From: Pelagibius sp965227505
GTDB taxonomy: Bacteria; Pseudomonadota; Alphaproteobacteria; Kiloniellales; Kiloniellaceae
Assembly: GCF_965227505.1 (NCBI RefSeq)
Contig: NZ_OZ245757.1
Span: 4,774,001 to 4,838,000 of the forward strand
Reading direction: 5' to 3'
DNA length: 64,000 nucleotides
The notes below the pieces were generated by a model. It saw only the letters and a list, made by a program, of their open reading frames with translations. It did no database searches and had not been told where the DNA came from. A program made the position numbers and the translations under genes. Positions 16,870-25,299 of this stretch are shown piece by piece (the first letter of the stretch is position 1; every line of letters begins with the position of its first letter).

Positions 16870-17421
16870 ATGCATTCGATGCGCAGAGTTGCCGGAGTGC
16901 TTGCTGCCTTCGCTCTGTTGGCGCAGACGACCCACGCAGTGGCCTGTCAGTTTCCGGTCTGGGCGAATGATGCCCGCACGGCCGAGGACGTGGTGGGCGA
17001 TGCTCAGAAAGTCGCCTGGGCGCGTGCCCTCGAGCCAAGAAACGATGCCGACGAGCGTGGCGCTTTCAGGGAGTGGGCACGGTTCGAGGTGATTGAGGTT
17101 CTGAAAGGCGAGGTGCCGGCCGAGTTCACGGTTGACGGCAGCACGTACATCGAACTGAAGGAACCAACGTTCTGGAGTCCTGGAACCGACCCTGCCTTGA
17201 CCGACGACTTTGACGGGCATCGCGGTGGTGAACCGTCTTCCGGCAATCACCGCTATCATTTCACGGGTGGAGACTGCAGTCTCGTGCCGGTTTTCATCGC
17301 AGGCGAGAGTTATCTCATCGTTTTGGATGATAGGCACTGGTCGTCCTACGAGATCGTCCGCAGTGAAGATGACTTATGGCTGCAGAAAGTGCGACGTCTT
17401 ATTCAGGAACAAGGCGGCTGA
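16870..17421 (+). CDS. Hypothetical secreted protein
   Basis: A 183-residue protein with a signal peptide (MRRVAGVLAAFALLAQTTHAVA, then Cys26). The mature part includes EWARFEVIEVLKGEVPAEFTVDG, a strand-turn often found in small secreted proteins that resemble the TIMP/netrin fold, and two further cysteines (TGGDCS is one). It is less GC-rich than its neighbours in the third codon position. No partner gene; function unknown. Confidence 0.65.
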   Translation: MHSMRRVAGVLAAFALLAQTTHAVACQFPVWANDARTAEDVVGDAQKVAWARALEPRNDADERGAFREWARFEVIEVLKGEVPAEFTVDGSTYIELKEPTFWSPGTDPALTDDFDGHRGGEPSSGNHRYHFTGGDCSLVPVFIAGESYLIVLDDRHWSSYEIVRSEDDLWLQKVRRLIQEQGG

Positions 17422-17499
17422 CGACAAGCCCGCACTGCAAGGCGTCAGCTAAGTCTATGACTTGGGGCTGTTTCCTCCGCATGAAGGATGAGAAAGAAG

Positions 17500-17547
17500 C
17501 CTCACCCTGAGGAGCGGCCCGTGAGGGCCGCGTCTCGAAGGGTGAGG
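17500..17547. repeat. Dispersed palindromic repeat (CCTGAGGAG type), copy B
   Basis: The arms CCTCACCCTGAGGAG and GCGTCTCGAAGGGTGAGG surround an inner CGGCCC/GGGCCG stem. It is homologous to copies at 2245 and 37021. It lies between convergent genes ending at 17421 and 17574. Confidence 0.8.
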
Positions 17548-17573
17548 TTTCACGATACGTCCTTGTCTTCTGC

Positions 17574-18908
17574 TTAAACCCAGGGGCAGTGGCTGTTGGA
17601 GGCGCCGAAGGTGCGGCCCTCGGCGAAGCGCGAGAAAGCGAAGGGCTCCAGCTCCGCCACCCGGTTGTCGCCGGCCAGGATCCGCGCCACCAGCTTGCCG
17701 ACCCCGGTCATCTTGAAGCCGTGGTTTGAGTCGGCGATCATGTAGGCGTTGGGCATGATCCAGTCGAAGATCGGCACGTTGTCCGGCGTGAAGGCGCCGA
17801 TGCCGCCGTTGGGCCGGTCCTTGAAGTTCCTCCGGTGGCCCTTGAAGCGCGGCATGAGATAGCCCATGGCCGCGGTCAGGTAGTCGGCGAACCAGTCGTC
17901 GGCCTGGTACTCCTCGTTGTCCCAGCCGTAGGGGTCGACCATCGCCTTGGGACCGATTTTGATGGGGATGGTGCCGCCCTGCACGCCGGCGCGCTCCATG
18001 CGTTCGGCGCCGTTCTTCCAGTAGACATAAAGATGGTCGGAGATTTCCGCGCCGGTCTCTTCGTTGATCACCGGCGTGTTCATCATTTCCACGTGCAGCA
18101 CCGGCGGATCGAGGTCGCGGCTGTCGCGGTAGGGCTGGTCGATGTAGACCTCGCCCTCCAGCAGGCGCCAGTAGGTCCACATGTCCAGGGTGTTGGTGCC
18201 GCCGTCGGGATACTTGGCTTCGATGGTGTCGGCCTTGCCCAGCATCTCCCAGTGCTTGCCGATCCAGGCACCGTAGCAGAGCACGGCCACGTCGCAGGCG
18301 ATGTCGCCCAGGTTGGTGTGCAGCTTGGAGATGCGCCCGTTGGTGACGTCGTAGCCGGTCACCTCGACACCGGCGAGGATCTGTACGCCGTGCTGGGCGC
18401 ATTTCTCGGCGAGGCCGGCGATAGCCTGGCGGGTACCGGCGTAGCCCGAGGGCCGCTCGTGCAGCACCACGCCCACCTGGTCGGTGTTGAAGTCCGGCCA
18501 GTAGCCTTTCAGGAAGTCCTTGGCTTCCTTGCCTGTGTAAACGTCGGAGTGATAGCCGGCGGCGTTCTGGCTCTTGGTCATGCGCTCGTAGTCGGCGATC
18601 TGGTTTTCCTCGCCGACGGAGATGTAGCCGACCTGCTGGAAGCCGAAGCGCACCGGGTCTTCCATCCAGACGTCGACGGAGTGACGCAGGATGGGGTGCA
18701 GCGCCTCGGTCATGTAGAAGTTGCGCACGCAGCCGCAGGCGATACCGCTGGCCCCGGCGCCGGGCGCCGTCTTGTCGAGGACGACGATGTCCTTGCCGGA
18801 GCCCTTGCCGCGGGCCTCCAGCTCCATGGCCAGGTGCCAGGCGGTGGAGAGGCCGTGAATGCCGGCCCCGGCGATGACATAGGTTTTCGATTCCGGAAGT
18901 ACGGTCAT
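17574..18908 (-). CDS. FAD-dependent oxidoreductase (DAO / sarcosine-oxidase-like)
   Basis: A 444-residue flavoprotein of the D-amino-acid oxidase / glycine oxidase fold. The dinucleotide site is YVIAGAGIHGLSTAWHLA (about 9-26), a second FAD segment is GASGIACGCVRNFY, and the C-terminal FAD motif is GIGAFTPDNVPIFDW...NHGFKMTGVGKLVARIL. Relatives oxidise N-methyl or secondary amines such as sarcosine and dimethylglycine. It is divergent from an MttB-family gene, with a HutC-type operator core between them, so the pair may act in stepwise N-demethylation. The substrate is not established. Confidence 0.85.
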   Translation of the reverse strand: MTVLPESKTYVIAGAGIHGLSTAWHLAMELEARGKGSGKDIVVLDKTAPGAGASGIACGCVRNFYMTEALHPILRHSVDVWMEDPVRFGFQQVGYISVGEENQIADYERMTKSQNAAGYHSDVYTGKEAKDFLKGYWPDFNTDQVGVVLHERPSGYAGTRQAIAGLAEKCAQHGVQILAGVEVTGYDVTNGRISKLHTNLGDIACDVAVLCYGAWIGKHWEMLGKADTIEAKYPDGGTNTLDMWTYWRLLEGEVYIDQPYRDSRDLDPPVLHVEMMNTPVINEETGAEISDHLYVYWKNGAERMERAGVQGGTIPIKIGPKAMVDPYGWDNEEYQADDWFADYLTAAMGYLMPRFKGHRRNFKDRPNGGIGAFTPDNVPIFDWIMPNAYMIADSNHGFKMTGVGKLVARILAGDNRVAELEPFAFSRFAEGRTFGASNSHCPWV

Positions 18909-19131
18909 GGTGGAGTTCCTTGTCAGGTCTGATCGACGGAGACCTGCCTCCCGGCGCCCACCTTGACCGTCTGGCCCGCTAGGAAGACCGCGCCTGTCTT
19001 CCCGTCTGCGCCGGGCGGAAAGCCTCCGACCCTTTCTCGCCGGCCGCCGGGCGGGTCAGATCCGCCGATGCCCTGCGCGTTTTGGGCCGGAGCGACAAGC
19101 GACTGTCGTCTATACACGAGACTTTCGCGGC

Positions 19132-19143
19132 TTGTATATACAA
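19132..19143. promoter_or_regulatory. HutC-type operator core between FAD oxidoreductase and mttB-like gene
   Basis: TTGTATATACAA, identical over 12 bp to the three hut operators. It sits near the middle of the 363-base divergent gap (18909-19271); the rest of the gap shows no other clear signal. The flanks are not palindromic beyond the core. Regulation by HutC or a close GntR paralogue is inferred. Confidence 0.75.
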
Positions 19144-19271
19144 TTTGGATGCAGGCGGCCGGTCCTGCAGGGGGCCGGCGCCGCCGGGGCGCGCAGGAGC
19201 GCCCGACCCCGAAAACCGGGCGCGGAGCCGCGCCCCAGGAAACGGCCCCAGGTACGGGCCGGGGAGAGCAT

Positions 19272-20816
19272 ATGGCAAGGGAGACGTCACGCCGCGGCGG
19301 GCGGCGCGGCCAGGGTGAACGGCGGCCGGCATCCGGCCTGAAGCAGCTGGGCTGGCAGGCCCTGGAAAACCCCTACGACCCGATCCGGGTGCTCAGAGAC
19401 GAGCAGGTCGAGATGATCAGCGACGCCGCCTTCCGCATTCTGGAAGAGGTCGGCATGGACTTCCTCGACCCCGAAGCCTTGGATGTCCTGAAAAAGGCCG
19501 GCGCCGCGGTGGAGCCCGGCAGCGAGCGAGTGCGCTTCGACCGCGGCCTGGTGAAAGAGGCGCTGGCCTCCGCCCCGCAGAACTTCACCCTCCATGCCCG
19601 CAACCCGGCGCACAACCTGCAGGTCGGCGGCCGCAACGTGGTCTTCGGCAGCATCGCCTCCGCACCCAACGCCTCCGACCTCGACGGCGGGCGGCGGCCC
19701 GGCAACACCGAGGACTTTCAGAATTTGCTGCGCCTGGCGCAGGCCTTCAACATCGTCCACTTCATCGCCGGCTATCCGGTGGAGCCGGTGGACCGCGCGC
19801 CGCAGACGCGCCACCTCGATTGTCTGCGCGACTGCCTGACCCTGACCGACAAGGTCTTTCACGCCTATTCCCTCGGCCGCACCCGCATCCTCGATGCGCT
19901 GGAACTGGTGCGCATAGGTCATGGTCTGACGGAGTCCGAACTGGCTGAGAAGACCTGCCTCTTTTCCATCATCAACACCTCCTCGCCGCTGCGGCTCGAC
20001 GGTCCGATGATCGAGGGGCTGATGGAGCTGGCGCGCAACAACCAGGCCGTGGTGATTACGCCCTTCACCCTCTCCGGCGCCATGAGCCCGGCGACGGTGG
20101 CCGGAGCGCTCGCCCAGCAGCATGCGGAGGCCATGGCCGGGCTCGCCTTCACCCAGCTCGTAAAACCCGGCGCGCCGGTGATCTACGGCGGCTTCACCTC
20201 CAACGTGGACATGAAGTCCGGGGCACCGGCCTTCGGCACGCCGGAGTACAGCCGCGCGGCCCTGGCCGGCGGCCAGCTCGCCCGCCATCTGGGCATTCCC
20301 TACCGCTCCTCCAACGCCAACGCGGCCAACTGCGTCGACGCCCAGGCGGCCTACGAATCGCAGATGTCGATCTGGGGCGCGGTCATGGGCCACGCCAACT
20401 TCATCATGCACGGCGCCGGCTGGCTGGAAGGCGGGCTCTGCGCCTCCTTCGAGAAGTTCGTCCTCGACGCCGAGATGCTGCAGATGATGGCCGAGTTCCT
20501 GCGCCCGCTGGAGGTGAGCGAGGACTCCATCGGCCTGGAGGCGATCCGCGAAGTGGGACCGGGCGGCCACTTCTTCGGCGCCGCCCATACGCTGGCGCGC
20601 TACGAGACCGCGTTCTACAACCCGATCCTCTCCGACTGGCGCAACTTCGAGACCTGGGAAGAGGGCGGCAGCGAAACCGCCACCCAGCGCGCCAACCGCC
20701 TCTTCAAAGCGGTCTTGGCGGACTTCACGCCGCCGCCGCTGGACCCGGCGATCAGGGAAGAACTGGATGCCTTCGTCGCGCGCCGCACGGAGGAGGGGGG
20801 TGCAGAAGCAGCATAG
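19272..20816 (+). CDS. Trimethylamine methyltransferase (MttB) family protein, non-pyrrolysine
   Basis: A 514-residue MttB-superfamily methyltransferase. Characterised relatives move a methyl group from a quaternary amine (glycine betaine, proline betaine, carnitine) to a corrinoid protein. The frame is uninterrupted, with no in-frame amber codon where archaeal MttB has pyrrolysine. Family segments are YDPIRVLRDEQVEMISDAAFRILEEVGM, GGRRPGNTEDFQNLLRLAQ, MSPATVAGALAQQHAEAMAGL, YGGFTSNVDMKSGAPAFGTPE and EVGPGGHFFGAAHTL. The N-terminus is unusually basic (RRGGRRGQGERR). No corrinoid protein or activase is in the window. Likely co-regulated with the divergent FAD enzyme through the operator at 19132. 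Confidence 0.9.
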   Translation: MARETSRRGGRRGQGERRPASGLKQLGWQALENPYDPIRVLRDEQVEMISDAAFRILEEVGMDFLDPEALDVLKKAGAAVEPGSERVRFDRGLVKEALASAPQNFTLHARNPAHNLQVGGRNVVFGSIASAPNASDLDGGRRPGNTEDFQNLLRLAQAFNIVHFIAGYPVEPVDRAPQTRHLDCLRDCLTLTDKVFHAYSLGRTRILDALELVRIGHGLTESELAEKTCLFSIINTSSPLRLDGPMIEGLMELARNNQAVVITPFTLSGAMSPATVAGALAQQHAEAMAGLAFTQLVKPGAPVIYGGFTSNVDMKSGAPAFGTPEYSRAALAGGQLARHLGIPYRSSNANAANCVDAQAAYESQMSIWGAVMGHANFIMHGAGWLEGGLCASFEKFVLDAEMLQMMAEFLRPLEVSEDSIGLEAIREVGPGGHFFGAAHTLARYETAFYNPILSDWRNFETWEEGGSETATQRANRLFKAVLADFTPPPLDPAIREELDAFVARRTEEGGAEAA

Positions 20817-20851
20817 CTGCGCTGCCGCGCCCTCGGGTAGTCTCTGGCGCC

Positions 20852-21748
20852 ATGAGCCGGTTCTCCGACAACCTGCGCGGCGCCCTCTTCATGGTCATCA
20901 GCATGGCGGGCTTCGCGCTGAACGACGCCACCGCCAAGCTGGTGGCGGGGGACCTGGGGCTCTACCAGATCATCTTTCTGCGTGGCGTCTTCGCCAGCCT
21001 GCTCATGGGGCTGCTGGCCTGGCACCAGGGCTGCCTGTTCCATCGGTCGTCGGGCGCTGATACGCGGGCCATGAGCTGGCGCGCGGTGGCGGACATCGGC
21101 GCCACGCTGTGTTTTCTGACCGCGCTCTTCAACATGCCGATCGCCGATGCCACCGCGATTCTGCAGTCCATTCCGCTCGCGGTCACCCTGGCCGCGGCGC
21201 TGTTCCTGCGGGAGGCGGTGGGCTGGCGGCGTTACACGGCGATCCTGGTGGGCTTCGCCGGCGTCCTCATCATCGTGCGGCCGGGGGGTGAGGGCTTCAA
21301 CGCCTATGCGCTCTGGGCCGTGGCCGCCGTCGCCTTCATCGTGCTGCGGGATCTCTCGACGCGGGGCTTGAGCCCCGCCGCGCCCTCGGCCTTCGTCGCC
21401 CTGACCTCCTCGCTGGCGATCACGGCGGTGAGCGGCCTGCTGGCCCTGACCGAGCCCTGGCAGCCGGTGAGCGGCGGGTCCCTTGGCCTGCTGCTTGCTG
21501 CCGCCGCCTTCCTCTTCTTCGGCTATCTTTTCGCCGTCATGACCATGCGCGTCGGCGAGGTCAGCTACATCTCGCCCTTCCGCTACACGGTGCTGCTCTG
21601 GGCGATGATCCTCGGGCTCATCCTCTTCGGCGAGGTGCCGGATGCCTGGACCCTGCTGGGCAGCCTCATTATCGTCGTCACCGGCATCTATACCTTCTAC
21701 CGGGAACGCAAGGTTCTGAAGGCGGAGGCAGCGCAGACGGCGGAGTAA
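20852..21748 (+). CDS. DMT superfamily transporter (EamA)
   Basis: A 298-residue inner-membrane carrier with ten predicted helices arranged as two EamA repeats. Examples of the repeat hallmarks are AGFALNDATAKLVAGDLGLYQIIFLRG, ADATAILQSIPLAVTLAAALFLREAVGWRRY and SYISPFRYTVLLWAMILGLILFGEVPDAWTLLGSLIIV. It starts 35 bases after the mttB-like gene on the same strand and may be co-transcribed, which would hint at metabolite export or import in that pathway. Substrate unknown. Confidence 0.88.
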   Translation: MSRFSDNLRGALFMVISMAGFALNDATAKLVAGDLGLYQIIFLRGVFASLLMGLLAWHQGCLFHRSSGADTRAMSWRAVADIGATLCFLTALFNMPIADATAILQSIPLAVTLAAALFLREAVGWRRYTAILVGFAGVLIIVRPGGEGFNAYALWAVAAVAFIVLRDLSTRGLSPAAPSAFVALTSSLAITAVSGLLALTEPWQPVSGGSLGLLLAAAAFLFFGYLFAVMTMRVGEVSYISPFRYTVLLWAMILGLILFGEVPDAWTLLGSLIIVVTGIYTFYRERKVLKAEAAQTAE

Positions 21749-21764
21749 GGAGCCAGCGATCTAC

Positions 21765-22676
21765 ATGATCAGCGCCTTCAGAAATCGGCGGCCCTGGGCT
21801 GCGGCCCTCATCGCATTGGTGTTTGGTCCGTCCATCGTAATGCTCTTTCTCGGTAGAGGCTGGCTTGCGGTCTGCTATCTGCTTGTCACCTTCGCGCTCC
21901 TGCCGGCCTCTTTTCTTGCCGCTCATTTCGAACTGCTGCCGCTGGCGGCGGAAACCGCAATGCTGCTTCTCTTAATCGCCGTCCAGCTTATTGGGGTGGT
22001 TCATGGCCACCGGATCGCCGCCCGACTGTCCGGGCTGGCACCGGTAGCCTGGTATGCGCGCTGGTACTTTGTCACCGGTGCGGTCCTCGTGCTCGGTTAC
22101 GGCGTGCCGATGGCCGTGCGCGGCCATCTGTGGGAGCCCTTCAGCATTCCCTCGTCGAGCATGGAACCGACGGTGCTGCGCGGGGACTACCTCTTCGTGT
22201 CGAAGTACGCCTATGGGGCTGACAGGGGGCCGCAACGCGGTGATGTCGCCGTCTTCGTCGTTCCGGCGTTAGATGGCCAGCCGTTCCTCAAGCGCATTGT
22301 CGGACTGCCGGGCGACCGCCTTCAGGTGCGGGGCGGCGTTCTCTACATCAACGACAATCCTGTTGGCTTGGAGCCTCTGGAGTCCTCTCAGCCGCGCGAA
22401 GAGCCCGGCTCCGGGCAGGTCTATCGGGAGACGTTTCCCGACGGCCGTAGCCACCTGATCCAGGAGTACAGCAACACCTTTCCCCACGACGATACTGAGG
22501 TCTTCGAGGTGCCGTCAGGACAGTACTTTGCTCTCGGCGACAACCGTGACAACAGTATGGACAGCCGAATGCTTGAACACTTCGGCTACATCCCTTTGGA
22601 GAGCTTGATCGGCAGGCTGGCGGTCGTCCTCTGGAACAGCGAGCGCCAGAAGTTGGTTTTCCTCGAAGACGACTAG
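21765..22676 (+). CDS. Signal peptidase I, four-helix N-terminus
   Basis: A membrane-bound serine protease that removes signal peptides. The catalytic dyad is visible: Ser132 in SIPSSSMEPT and Lys176 in FLKRIVGLPGD, with GDNRDNSMDSR near residue 262. The N-terminus carries about four hydrophobic helices (roughly 11-30, 33-53, 62-80, 100-118) in place of the two of E. coli LepB. It starts 16 bases after the DMT gene with a TAAGGAG ribosome site. It is not in the lepB-rnc-era context of the housekeeping enzyme, so it may be an additional signal peptidase. Confidence 0.9.
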   Translation: MISAFRNRRPWAAALIALVFGPSIVMLFLGRGWLAVCYLLVTFALLPASFLAAHFELLPLAAETAMLLLLIAVQLIGVVHGHRIAARLSGLAPVAWYARWYFVTGAVLVLGYGVPMAVRGHLWEPFSIPSSSMEPTVLRGDYLFVSKYAYGADRGPQRGDVAVFVVPALDGQPFLKRIVGLPGDRLQVRGGVLYINDNPVGLEPLESSQPREEPGSGQVYRETFPDGRSHLIQEYSNTFPHDDTEVFEVPSGQYFALGDNRDNSMDSRMLEHFGYIPLESLIGRLAVVLWNSERQKLVFLEDD

Positions 22677-22686
22677 GCCGTGTCGT

Positions 22687-23709
22687 TCACTCGGCGGCGT
22701 GCAGAGCCATGGTATTCGGTGCGCGCGTTGCACTCTGCGCCGGGTGGAGAGGCGCTTCCTTGGCGCGCAGGAAGTAGCGCCGGAAGACTTCGCCATAACC
22801 CTTGAAGACATAGCCGCCGTTGGCCGCCTGAAAGGCGGCGCGCTGTGCGCGGTAGAGCGCCGGAATACGGTACCAGGCGAGGCCCGGCTTGGCGTGGTGG
22901 ACGATGTGCAGGTTGTTGTTGAGGAACAGCAACGAGAAGAAGAGGCCGGATTCGACGATGGCGGAGCGCTCGCTCGGCTTGGCGACCGCGCGGTGCTCCA
23001 GGAAGGAGCGCACCAGCGTCAGCGCCACGCCCGGATAGACAAAGAACAGCAGGTACTGCCAGAGCGGCAGGCCGCAGACCGCCAGCACCCAGGTCAGCAC
23101 CACCGCAACGCCGAGGGCGTGCAGCGCCCAGGCCCTGGCGTGGGAGAGGTCGCCGCGCAGCGCACGCCGCATCTCGGCACCGTAGAACGTCCACACGCAG
23201 TACAGCGGCCCCAACGCCATGCGCCCGGCCAGGGAGTTGTGTGCCCAGAGCAGGGCGCGCTTGAGCGGGCCGGCGGCAGCCCAGGCTTCGGCCGTCACGT
23301 AGAAGGATTCCGGATCGTCCAGCGGGTCGGTCAGGCTGTCGTCGTTGTGGTGAGCCAGGTGGGAGTCGCGGTAGAGGCGGAAGGGGATCCACAGCCAGAG
23401 GCTCGGCAGCACCAGCGCCTCGTTCAGCCAGGCCCGGGTGGTCGGGTGGCCGTGCACCACCTCGTGCTGGAGGGAGCCATGCCAGGCGACCACGATGGCG
23501 CCGGCCGGCAGCAGCAGCCACCAGGCGAGGGCCTCATGAAACCACGTCAGGGCGCCGAAGGCGCCGTAGATCACCGCCGCCAGGATCACGGTCGGCCATT
23601 CCGGGCGCGCCGGAAGCCGGGCCTTTCCGGGGCCCTGGCCGGGTTTCTGCACAGAACGACTACTACGCGACTCCACCGTGTCTCCTTCCCGATTAGTGAC
23701 GGCTTCCAT
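22687..23709 (-). CDS. Fatty acid desaturase family protein
   Basis: A 340-residue integral membrane di-iron enzyme from the ATG at 23709; the TTG eight codons earlier has no ribosome site. Three histidine boxes bind the irons: HGSLQHEVVHGH near residue 80, HLAHHND near 112, and HIVHHAKPGLAWY near 263. Four to five helices lie between them. Relatives desaturate fatty acyl chains or hydroxylate lipids and carotenoids. It is divergent from an XRE regulator across an AT-rich region, so cold or membrane-state control is possible but unproved. Confidence 0.87.
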   Translation of the reverse strand: MEAVTNREGDTVESRSSRSVQKPGQGPGKARLPARPEWPTVILAAVIYGAFGALTWFHEALAWWLLLPAGAIVVAWHGSLQHEVVHGHPTTRAWLNEALVLPSLWLWIPFRLYRDSHLAHHNDDSLTDPLDDPESFYVTAEAWAAAGPLKRALLWAHNSLAGRMALGPLYCVWTFYGAEMRRALRGDLSHARAWALHALGVAVVLTWVLAVCGLPLWQYLLFFVYPGVALTLVRSFLEHRAVAKPSERSAIVESGLFFSLLFLNNNLHIVHHAKPGLAWYRIPALYRAQRAAFQAANGGYVFKGYGEVFRRYFLRAKEAPLHPAQSATRAPNTMALHAAE

Positions 23710-23773
23710 TGCCTGATTGCGGAAGTGTGACAAAAAAGGGGAAGGGACAACAATGCGGGACTGCGCACTTTTC

Positions 23774-23789
23774 GCAGATTCTTATCTGC
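23774..23789. promoter_or_regulatory. Inverted repeat, possible operator
   Basis: GCAGAT-TCTT-ATCTGC, a perfect 6-bp-arm inverted repeat in the AT-rich region between the desaturase and the XRE regulator. It lies about 65 bases from the desaturase start and just upstream of the regulator promoter. A second small repeat, GTGTG...CACAC, is at 23843-23861. Confidence 0.45.
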
Positions 23790-23793
23790 AATG

Positions 23794-23823
23794 TTTACAA
23801 TTGCCGTTCTTAAGATCTAATAT
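23794..23823 (+). promoter_or_regulatory. Sigma70-type promoter for the XRE regulator
   Basis: TTTACA, an 18-bp spacer and TAATAT, about 80 bases before the start at 23904. The region is strikingly AT-rich against the GC-rich surroundings. Confidence 0.5.
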
Positions 23824-23903
23824 GTTTGTAATATCACCAATAGTGTGTAAAATCATCACACGCAGAGATAGATCATTGGGTAAGCTGTTGGCTTGGGGGT
23901 CCG

Positions 23904-24791
23904 ATGGATCGGCGTCAAACCGTTGAAATCTTTCGCGAACGCCTGACGGAGGTGATCGAGCGCTCGGGGTTGAGCCGCTCGGCCTTTGCCCGCAAGGCCG
24001 GGCTCGACCGCTCGACGCTGTCCCAGTTGCTGTCGGACGGCAACGACCGCCTGCCGCGGGCCGAGACCATCGCCTCCATCGCCGAGCACGAGCAGGTCTC
24101 CACGGACTGGCTGCTCGGGCTGGTGCAGGAAGAGAAGATCGGGACCAACATCCTCAGCGAGGCGCCGGAGATCGCGCGCGGCGCCTCGGACTACACCGAC
24201 GAGCGCCTGGCGCGCTGGCGCGCGGAAGCGGTGGGCTACAAGATCCGCTACGTCCCCTCGACGCTGCCGGACCTGCTGAAGGGCGAGGAGGTCATCCGTT
24301 TCGAGTACCGCCAGCAGGGCAGTGCGGTCCCGGCCTTTCGCATGGAACAGGCCGAGGCCCGCCTCGCCTACAGCCGGCGGCCGGAAACCGACCTGGAGGC
24401 CTGCTCGTCGATCCAGTCGCTGGAGGCCTTCGCGCGGGGCGAGGGCATCTGGTCGACCCTGCCGCTGGCCGACCGCAAGCTGCAGCTCTCCTGGATGATC
24501 GCGCTGCTGGACGAGCTCTATCCGACCTTCCGCTGGTTCCTCTTCGACGGCCTGAAGCACTATTCGGCGCCGATCACCATCTTCGGGCCGAGCCGTGCGG
24601 CGGCCTACATCGGCAACATGTACTTCGTCTTCAATTCAACCGAACATATCCGCGCACTGACCCAGCACTTCGACAACCTGATCCGCGGCGCCGTGGTGCA
24701 GCCCCCCGATGTCGGCAAGCTGCTGAGCGGCCTGCTGAACGAACTGGAGTCGCGGGAGCAGCGGGAGCCCAAGCGGGGACAGGCCAGTTGA
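23904..24791 (+). CDS. XRE-type helix-turn-helix transcriptional regulator
   Basis: A 295-residue regulator. The N-terminal Cro/CI helix-turn-helix is FRERLTEVIERSGLSRSAFARKAGLDRSTLSQLLSDGNDRLPRAETIASIAEHEQVSTDWLLG (about 10-72). The remaining 220 residues form an uncharacterised C-terminal domain with aromatic-rich segments (YPTFRWFLFDGLKHYSAPITIFG) that may bind a small ligand. It is divergent from the fatty acid desaturase gene and could control it. Confidence 0.82.
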   Translation: MDRRQTVEIFRERLTEVIERSGLSRSAFARKAGLDRSTLSQLLSDGNDRLPRAETIASIAEHEQVSTDWLLGLVQEEKIGTNILSEAPEIARGASDYTDERLARWRAEAVGYKIRYVPSTLPDLLKGEEVIRFEYRQQGSAVPAFRMEQAEARLAYSRRPETDLEACSSIQSLEAFARGEGIWSTLPLADRKLQLSWMIALLDELYPTFRWFLFDGLKHYSAPITIFGPSRAAAYIGNMYFVFNSTEHIRALTQHFDNLIRGAVVQPPDVGKLLSGLLNELESREQREPKRGQAS

Positions 24792-24819
24792 CCGGCGACG
24801 TGATGATGCGGGGGACACG

Positions 24820-25299
24820 ATGACAAAGGACAAGAGCGCCGCACAGGCAAAGCACGGCGGCTGCCTCTGCGGCGCGGTGCGGTTCACCGTGTCCGGGCCG
24901 CTGCGCCCGGTGATCGCCTGCCACTGCGGCCAGTGCCGCCGGGTGCTCAGCAACTTCGCCGCCTACTCGGCAGCGCGGCGCGGCGATCTGGCGATCGAGG
25001 GCGCGGCGGCACTGGCCTGGTTCGAGTCTTCGCCCGGCGTGCGGCGCGGTTTCTGCGCGCGCTGCGGCAGCGCGCTGTTCTGGGACAACGCCGGCAACGA
25101 CTTCGTCTCCGTCTCGGCGGGTGCCCTGGATCAGCCGAGCGGGCTCCGCACGCGCCGCCACATCTTTACCGCCGACAAAGCGGACTTCTACGAGCTCGGC
25201 GACGGCCTGGAGTGTCTGCCCCAGGGACAGTCCGATCCCTGGCCGCAGGACGACGCGGCAGCGGATGGAACCGGTGGGCCGCCGGCCGGCGGGCGCTGA
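24820..25299 (+). CDS. GFA family (glutathione-dependent formaldehyde-activating-like) zinc protein
   Basis: A 159-residue Mss4-like zinc-binding protein. Zinc cysteines are in GGCLCGAVRF (about 14-23), CHCGQCRR (about 44-51) and FCARCGSALFWD (about 79-90), the exact GFA pattern. Some family members speed addition of glutathione to formaldehyde, but most are uncharacterised. Its stop overlaps the start of the next gene by one base (TGATG), so it is coupled to the PhnD-like protein. The C-terminal 20 residues are low-complexity. Confidence 0.87.
   Translation: MTKDKSAAQAKHGGCLCGAVRFTVSGPLRPVIACHCGQCRRVLSNFAAYSAARRGDLAIEGAAALAWFESSPGVRRGFCARCGSALFWDNAGNDFVSVSAGALDQPSGLRTRRHIFTADKADFYELGDGLECLPQGQSDPWPQDDAAADGTGGPPAGGR

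Noticed and set aside
19107..19120. A second HutC operator at TCTATACACGAGA upstream of the mttB-like gene
   Set aside because: Only a partial resemblance to the core; not palindromic enough to list.
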